Assembly: GCA_944320235.1 (NCBI GenBank)
Contig: CALUGQ010000028.1
Location: 47,220-111,219 of the forward strand
DNA length: 64,000 bases
From: an uncultured Prevotella sp.
GTDB lineage: Bacteria; Bacteroidota; Bacteroidia; Bacteroidales; Bacteroidaceae
Direction of reading: 5' to 3'
Below are positions 59,666-64,000 of this stretch, piece by piece. Below the pieces are notes generated by a model, which made no database searches, was not told the origin of the DNA, and was given only the letters and a program-made list of their open reading frames with translations. Within the stretch, counting starts at the first letter, position 1. The number at the start of each line of letters is the position of its first letter. Both the position numbers and the translations under genes were made by a program.

Positions 59666-60649
59666 CTAAAACTTACCTAATATCTGGTCCATGACCCAGT
59701 TTACGGGCGTGGAAGATACGCTGGTACAAGTGCAGACCCCGATGCCCTGCAGATGCTCGATTACGTTCTTAATCAGCGGATACTGCACATAAGGAGGATT
59801 GGGAACAGATATGCATTCCCTGCCGGCACTAGTGTTGAGCACGATTGGGTCGTAGTTGAACACAGAGAAACTCACTTGCCCGCGGTTGCCGATGACTTCT
59901 ATGCGGTCTTCCTTGGCCGACTCGTGAGCCACGAAGCACCATGAGCCGCTGCCCGGCAGGCCGCTCTCAAACCTGAAGCAGGCGCTCACGGAGTCTTCTG
60001 CCTTGTAAAGCCCGCCGCGGTTGGCGCAGATTCCGTTTGCCTCGGTTATCACGCCGAAGAAATACTGGAGCATGTCGAGCTGGTGGGGAGCCAGGTCGTA
60101 GAAGTAGCCTCCGCCTGCTATGTCGGGTTGCAGGCGCCATGGCAGGTGGTCGCCCTGGCCATAATCCAGGTCGCGGGGCGGCACGGCAAACCTTATCTGC
60201 ACGTTTATCACCTCGCCGATGACATTGCTTTCTATCAGCTCCTTCACCTTTTGGAAATACGGAAGGTACCTGCGGTAATATGCAACGAAGCATGGCACGC
60301 CCGTCTCTTCGCTAACACGGTTGACGCGGGCGCAGTCTTCGTAGTTAGCCGCCAGCGGTTTCTCCACGTAGACCGGCTTCCCTGCCTTCATGGCCATTAT
60401 GGCAAACGTGGCGTGGCTCGACGGCGGCGTGGCTATGTAGATGGCATTCACGTCGGGGTCGTCAATCAGTTCCTGCGCATCGGTGTACCACTTAGCTATG
60501 CGGTGGCGCTCGGCATAGCCGCGAGCCTTGTCGACGCTGCGGCTCATCACGGCCACGACCGAGGAGCCTTCGACCTCGGAAAACGCCGGTCCGCTCTTCG
60601 TTTCGGTGACCTCTCCGCAGCCTATGAAGCCCCACTTCAATATTTTCAT
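59666..60649 (-). CDS. Gfo/Idh/MocA-family sugar oxidoreductase
   Basis: 327 residues. N-terminal NAD(P)-binding fold (WGFIGCGEVTETKSGPAF), YIATPPSSHATFAIMAMKAG, and the conserved VEKPLAANYEDC with the catalytic Lys. The C-terminal substrate domain has GGGYFYDLAPHQLDMLQYF, where His may replace the usual proton relay. It oxidises or epimerises a sugar or inositol; substrate unknown. It is first in the operon with DUF4421, DUF1460 and DUF1232, and shares a compact divergent promoter region with the membrane protein gene. Confidence 0.88.
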   Translation of the reverse strand: MKILKWGFIGCGEVTETKSGPAFSEVEGSSVVAVMSRSVDKARGYAERHRIAKWYTDAQELIDDPDVNAIYIATPPSSHATFAIMAMKAGKPVYVEKPLAANYEDCARVNRVSEETGVPCFVAYYRRYLPYFQKVKELIESNVIGEVINVQIRFAVPPRDLDYGQGDHLPWRLQPDIAGGGYFYDLAPHQLDMLQYFFGVITEANGICANRGGLYKAEDSVSACFRFESGLPGSGSWCFVAHESAKEDRIEVIGNRGQVSFSVFNYDPIVLNTSAGRECISVPNPPYVQYPLIKNVIEHLQGIGVCTCTSVSSTPVNWVMDQILGKF

Positions 60650-60669
60650 AATTAGTATTAATTGTGTCG

Positions 60670-60700
60670 CAAAGATACGAAAAAAACATTACCTTTGCAA
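60670..60700 (-). promoter_or_regulatory. Promoter for oxidoreductase operon
   Basis: Minus strand TTG (60700-60698), 20 bases, TATCTTTG (60677-60670). It overlaps the opposite-facing promoter. Confidence 0.6.
60690..60697 (+). promoter_or_regulatory. -7 element for membrane protein-hisB operon
   Basis: TACCTTTG, 30 bases before ATG 60728, embedded in the divergent minus promoter. Confidence 0.5.
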
Positions 60701-60727
60701 CACTCAACACGAATAAAATCAAAATTT

Positions 60728-61720
60728 ATGGAGAATCAGACTAACGCCATCTTGATGAAGAGCCGCAGCGCGAGCGCCTGCATCAAAGAGGGCTACGGAC
60801 TTTATACCGGCAAGTTCAGGAAGATGATGGCTGCCTCGTGGCACTTTGCGCTGCTTTACGCGCTTGCTTGCAGCGCCATCTGCACCATCATGACCGTCAG
60901 CCTGCCCAAGGTCACGGCCCAAGCCATGGGGGCCGACACATTGCAGGCTGCCATGCCGAAAGGAGCCGTTGCCATAGCCTGCGCCATAGGCGTGTTCGTC
61001 ATCGTGGGCGGACTGCTCGAAGTGGCAACCTACTCATGCGCCTTGGCAAAGCTGAAAGACGGCTTCGCCACCGCCGCCACGCCACAAAAGTGGTGGAAGC
61101 CCGCGCCCGACAGGCTGACGTTCCGCCGCACCCTCGTGGCCACACTGGCCTGCCTGCTCATCGTGGCCGTGCTCATGGGAGTGTTCTTCACGCCTACCTA
61201 CCTCATATTCGGCCCGCTGTCTGGCGAGCCGGTGTCCAACGCCACGGCAGCGATAACCGTAGGTGTGGAGACTGCCATCATAGCCTTGCTGACCGTCCCG
61301 CTGGGCTTCGTGTTCATGAAATACGTATTCCGCACCGACACGCACTTCTGGCGGCTCCTTGCCAGCGACTATCCCGTGGCCATGAAGCACTTCGGCTTCG
61401 TGTTCATCGTGCTGCTTGTGAGCGGCATTGTCGTATTCGTGGCCGAATACATCCTGGCACTCCCGGCGTTCCTGCTCTCCATGGCCAACACCCAGGCCAA
61501 CCTCGGCGTGCTCAACGGCGACCCGCTCGGCATGCCGTCACACATCACCTACGTATCGGCGGTGGTGTTCTTCATAGCCGGATTCATACAGGTCTACATC
61601 CGTATGTCAGTGCTCTTCACCTCTTATTATATGTATGGCTCAATAGAGACGCAGGAGGAAGAACGCAGGCTATACAAGGAGACGGCCAAGAAACAAGCCC
61701 TAACCCACAATGCATTATGA
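60728..61720 (+). CDS. Integral membrane protein, unknown
   Basis: 330 residues, no signal peptide, about six membrane segments (for example [76 protein letters not shown]). Cytoplasmic tails are charged ([16 protein letters not shown]). I do not recognise the family, though such proteins are common in Prevotella. Its stop overlaps the hisB start (ATGA), so the two are co-translated although no functional link is obvious. Confidence 0.75.
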   Translation: MENQTNAILMKSRSASACIKEGYGLYTGKFRKMMAASWHFALLYALACSAICTIMTVSLPKVTAQAMGADTLQAAMPKGAVAIACAIGVFVIVGGLLEVATYSCALAKLKDGFATAATPQKWWKPAPDRLTFRRTLVATLACLLIVAVLMGVFFTPTYLIFGPLSGEPVSNATAAITVGVETAIIALLTVPLGFVFMKYVFRTDTHFWRLLASDYPVAMKHFGFVFIVLLVSGIVVFVAEYILALPAFLLSMANTQANLGVLNGDPLGMPSHITYVSAVVFFIAGFIQVYIRMSVLFTSYYMYGSIETQEEERRLYKETAKKQALTHNAL

Positions 61721-62790
61721 AGAAGCGCATACTCTTCATCGACCGCGATGGAACGATAATCGCGGAGCCTGCCGACGAGCAGATTGACTCGTTCGGCAAG
61801 CTGAAGTTCGTCCCGGGGGCAATAAGCAGCCTCGCTTTCATACGCAAGAAGCTCGACTTCGAGTTCGTGATGGTGTCAAACCAGGACGGCCTCGGCACGC
61901 CCTCGTTCCCCGAAGACACTTTCTGGCCCGTACACAACTTCATCCTGCAGACGCTCGAAGGCGAAGGCGTAACCTTCGACGACATACTCATCGACCGCCA
62001 CTTCCCCTCCGACAACGCCCCTACGCGCAAGCCCGGCACGGCGATGGTGGAGAAATACATGGCCGACCCCGCTGTCGACATATCCGGGAGCTACGTGATA
62101 GGCGACCGCGACACCGACAGGCAATTTGCCGAGAACATAGGCTGCAAGTCGCTCATCATTGGCCGCGACGGCATGACCTGGGAGAAGATAGCCGAGATAC
62201 TGTTCGCCGGAGAACGCCATGCAGAGGTAAGGCGCACCACAAAAGAGACCGACGTGTACGTCAGCCTATGCCTCGACGGCTCCGGCCAGTGCGACATCAG
62301 CACAGGACTGGGCTTCTTCGACCATATGCTTGAGCAGATAGGGCGCCACGGCTCGATAGACCTCACGGTGAAAACACGGGGCGACCTCTGCGTAGACGAG
62401 CACCATACGGTGGAAGACACGGCCCTCGCACTGGGCGAATGCCTGCGCAAGGCACTCGGCGACAAGCGCGGCACTGAGCGCTACGGCTACTGCCTGCCCA
62501 TGGACGACTGCCTCTGCTCGGTGGCCCTCGACTTCGGCGGGAGGCCCTGGCTGGTATGGGACGCCGATTTCAGCCGCGAGCGCATTGGCGACGTGCCAAC
62601 CGAAATGTTCCTCCACTTCTTCAAGAGCTTGAGCGACAGTGCCATGATGAACCTCAACATCAAGGCCGAAGGAGCCAACGAGCACCACAAGATTGAAGGC
62701 ATATTCAAGGCCTTGGCCCGCAGCATCCGCATGGCGGTGAGGCGCGACATACACCACTTTGAGCTGCCCTCCACCAAGGGCGCGCTCTGA
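61717..62790 (+). CDS. hisB: Bifunctional histidinol-phosphatase/imidazoleglycerol-phosphate dehydratase
   Basis: Two steps of histidine synthesis in one protein. 357 residues from ATG 61717, overlapping the upstream stop. The N-terminal HAD phosphatase (~1-165) has [10 protein letters not shown] with the nucleophile Asp and [16 protein letters not shown]. The C-terminal dehydratase (~170-357) has [31 protein letters not shown] and [18 protein letters not shown], whose His/Glu residues bind Mn. No other his gene is in the window. Followed by a strong terminator. Confidence 0.95.
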   Translation: MKKRILFIDRDGTIIAEPADEQIDSFGKLKFVPGAISSLAFIRKKLDFEFVMVSNQDGLGTPSFPEDTFWPVHNFILQTLEGEGVTFDDILIDRHFPSDNAPTRKPGTAMVEKYMADPAVDISGSYVIGDRDTDRQFAENIGCKSLIIGRDGMTWEKIAEILFAGERHAEVRRTTKETDVYVSLCLDGSGQCDISTGLGFFDHMLEQIGRHGSIDLTVKTRGDLCVDEHHTVEDTALALGECLRKALGDKRGTERYGYCLPMDDCLCSVALDFGGRPWLVWDADFSRERIGDVPTEMFLHFFKSLSDSAMMNLNIKAEGANEHHKIEGIFKALARSIRMAVRRDIHHFELPSTKGAL

Positions 62791-62855
62791 ACCGAACCTA
62801 TGCGGCAGCCACTGCATGACCGCTGCAACACCCTGGCAGGCATTACATAAACGCC

Positions 62856-62883
62856 AAGGCGGCCCCTCCGGCCGCCTTTTTTT
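62856..62883 (+). terminator. Terminator of hisB
   Basis: AAGGCGGCC, loop CCTCC, GGCCGCCTT, continuing as a T run. Confidence 0.92.
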
Positions 62884-62989
62884 GATGCCCTGATGCCGCA
62901 ACGGCAGGCCCACAAAGGCACAATGCGGCACGCCACGCCTACGGGCACCACGGCAGGGGCTTGCAAGACGAGCCGCCCGGCCGGTCCAT

Positions 62990-63077
62990 ACGGCTTGTTT
63001 CAGCAGCTGAAACGGCCTGGTTTGCAGGCTGAAACGACCTGTTTTGCAGGCTGAAACGGCCTGTTATGCCAACCCGT
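62990..63077 (+). repeat. 22-bp unit array F (four units)
   Basis: Units start at 62990, 63012, 63034 and 63056. Units 2 and 3 share TTTGCAGGCTGAA ends, making this the most uniform array. TGACAATCAGC follows at 63078-63088. Confidence 0.8.
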
Positions 63078-63344
63078 TGACAATCAGCAACTTAGCCAAG
63101 CTGTGCATTTTGCAGCCAAAGATGCGAATGATGCCGCCACCATATGCCTCACCACCGGCCGCCACCAGGCTTCCCTGCTTATCGCGCATTCATGCCGCCC
63201 ATGCCGCCTTCGGCATCGCCGCAGGCGTGGCGGGCCTCGCCACATAATGGCGGAATGGCGAAAGAAGGGATGGACGCAAAAGGACAAGAAGAGCTTTGAA
63301 AACCTGCACGAGGACCGAATAGCGCGGCCTCATGCTATATGGCG

Positions 63345-64000
63345 TTAATCGCGGTATAGCCACGCAAGCAACGCGTTGACCCACTTGAACGAAAAGCGGA
63401 ACCACCTGTACGTGCTGACAGGCTTGCCGCCAAACTGCAAGATGAACTCGCGGTAAGGGTTGCGCTGGAACGGCAGCCCCACATCCATGAAGCACATATG
63501 CGCGTATTTGTTTTCATGGGCATATTTGATTGCGTTCCACACCGTGGCTGTAAGCGGATGCAGCCGTGCATACGACTTGCGCAAGGCCGCCGAGTACCAC
63601 AGGTAGGCGTTGCCCGCCGAGAAGACGCAGGCGCAGCAGCCTACCACCCTGCCCTTGTGCTTTGTCAGGAAAAGCTTGCCGTTGCCCGTCTTGAGCAACT
63701 CGCGGAAGAAGTTCATGTCCGGTATGTAACGCTTGGGCTTCAGCCTGTTGTGGCGTTTGAGCAAATGGCAGAAAGCCTCCAGGTCGGCCTCGCCTGCCAC
63801 CTCTGCCGTAACCACATCCCTTCGGCACACCCTTTCAATGCGCCTACGCATCCTCGCGCCGAGCCTTTCCTCCGGCTTGCGGCTGTGGAGCGAGTTATGC
63901 ACGTTGAGCCAGTGAATCGGGAAAAAGCCGCACCCGCGGAACTTGGCATAGCCGAACATCTTGGACCCGAGGTGGCTGAACTCAATGTACAGCACGCGCC
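63345..64000 (-). CDS. GNAT/FemAB-like acyltransferase (5' end outside window)
   Basis: At least 217 codons; the frame runs past base 64,000 on the minus strand with no stop, and the only in-window start is a GTG, so the true start is probably to the right. The central part (EADLEAFCHLLKRHNRLKPK, LFLTKHKGRVVGCCACVF, AYLWYSAALRKSYARLHP) resembles the GNAT_6/FemAB group that moves acyl or aminoacyl groups, often in cell-envelope pathways. Specific role unknown. Confidence 0.6.
   Translation of the reverse strand, partial: RVLYIEFSHLGSKMFGYAKFRGCGFFPIHWLNVHNSLHSRKPEERLGARMRRRIERVCRRDVVTAEVAGEADLEAFCHLLKRHNRLKPKRYIPDMNFFRELLKTGNGKLFLTKHKGRVVGCCACVFSAGNAYLWYSAALRKSYARLHPLTATVWNAIKYAHENKYAHMCFMDVGLPFQRNPYREFILQFGGKPVSTYRWFRFSFKWVNALLAWLYRD

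Larger units (their letters stand above)
62791..63344. other. Intergenic stretch with terminator and array F
   Basis: Contains the hisB terminator (62856-62883) and array F (62990-63077) ending in TGACAATCAGC. The rest shows no convincing gene. Confidence 0.65.

Noticed and set aside
60838-61716. Long in-frame extension upstream of hisB
   Set aside because: Arg/His-rich nonsense overlapping a membrane-protein gene; the ATG at 61717 with ATGA overlap and FIDRDGT motif is the start.
2006-63077. 22-bp arrays considered as CRISPR repeats
   Set aside because: Units abut directly with no unique spacers, are degenerate, and no cas gene is present.
63247-63348. 33-codon plus-strand frame before the GNAT-like gene
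   Set aside because: Charged and superficially protein-like, but no promoter or ribosome site, and it overlaps the convergent gene.
1-64000. tRNA, rRNA and insertion sequences
   Set aside because: Looked for TPsiC-like GTTCGA arms, rRNA signatures and transposase motifs; none convincing.

Overview
The window looks like chromosome of a Bacteroidales bacterium, most likely a Prevotella-like member of Prevotellaceae. Reasons: promoters follow the Bacteroidota pattern (TTG about 19-20 bases before TAnnTTTG); Shine-Dalgarno sequences are almost absent; several families are typical of that phylum (DUF4230, DUF4890, DUF4738, DUF4421, DUF1460, OMP_b-brl_3, a type IX secretion sorting domain, a lysyl-tRNA synthetase with a C-terminal extension); the bulk GC looks to be in the mid-fifties. 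I see no rRNA, tRNA, insertion sequence or CRISPR array.

Layout. 0-3 kb: transketolase (5' end cut), rpiB and trmO. 3-6 kb: two DUF4230 proteins on the minus strand, then a DUF4890 and a DUF4738 envelope protein. 6-12.5 kb, minus strand: a GH105 glycosidase and the housekeeping run lysS-gpsA-pgi-HAD phosphatase. 13-21.3 kb, plus strand: a lineage-specific envelope cluster of a helical secreted protein, a Sel1-repeat protein with a T9SS tag, a modular Cys/His hydrolase followed directly by a small exported protein (candidate toxin and immunity), an O-antigen-ligase-like membrane protein, a transglutaminase-like protein and a PAS/LuxR regulator. 21.4-28.6 kb: an esterase, then a compact menaquinone operon (hotdog thioesterase, menF, menD, menB, menC, menE) with ATGA stop/start overlaps. 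28.7-34.2 kb: a double META lipoprotein, a large outer-membrane barrel protein with a ten-G tract at its 3' end, and a stand-alone gltD-like oxidoreductase.

34.2-39.6 kb is a low-GC island: a chloramphenicol-acetyltransferase-family gene, an 87-bp near-perfect inverted repeat carrying outward-facing promoters, and two overlapping DUF262 genes that resemble GmrSD/type IV restriction enzymes. 39.7-43 kb: aroB, a LacI regulator, a possible small RNA and a thioesterase. 43.3-47.9 kb: the anaerobic ribonucleotide reductase nrdDG, flanked by a hemerythrin-LuxR fusion and a second LuxR protein with a closely similar C-terminus. 48-54 kb: GH2 glycosidase, an unlisted 38-codon gene with its own promoter and a real Shine-Dalgarno, an OmpA-family protein and a degenerate cobS. 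54-64 kb: YgiQ radical-SAM protein, PP2C-like protein, an oxidoreductase/DUF4421/DUF1460/DUF1232 operon, a membrane protein coupled to bifunctional hisB, and a partial GNAT/FemAB-like gene.

The strongest unexplained structure is a family of six intergenic arrays, each of three to five degenerate 22-bp units, all in the same orientation. Other items worth follow-up are the toxin/immunity candidate, the inverted repeat with the DUF262 pair, the hemerythrin-LuxR control of nrdDG, the 38-residue protein, the possible small RNA and the G tract.
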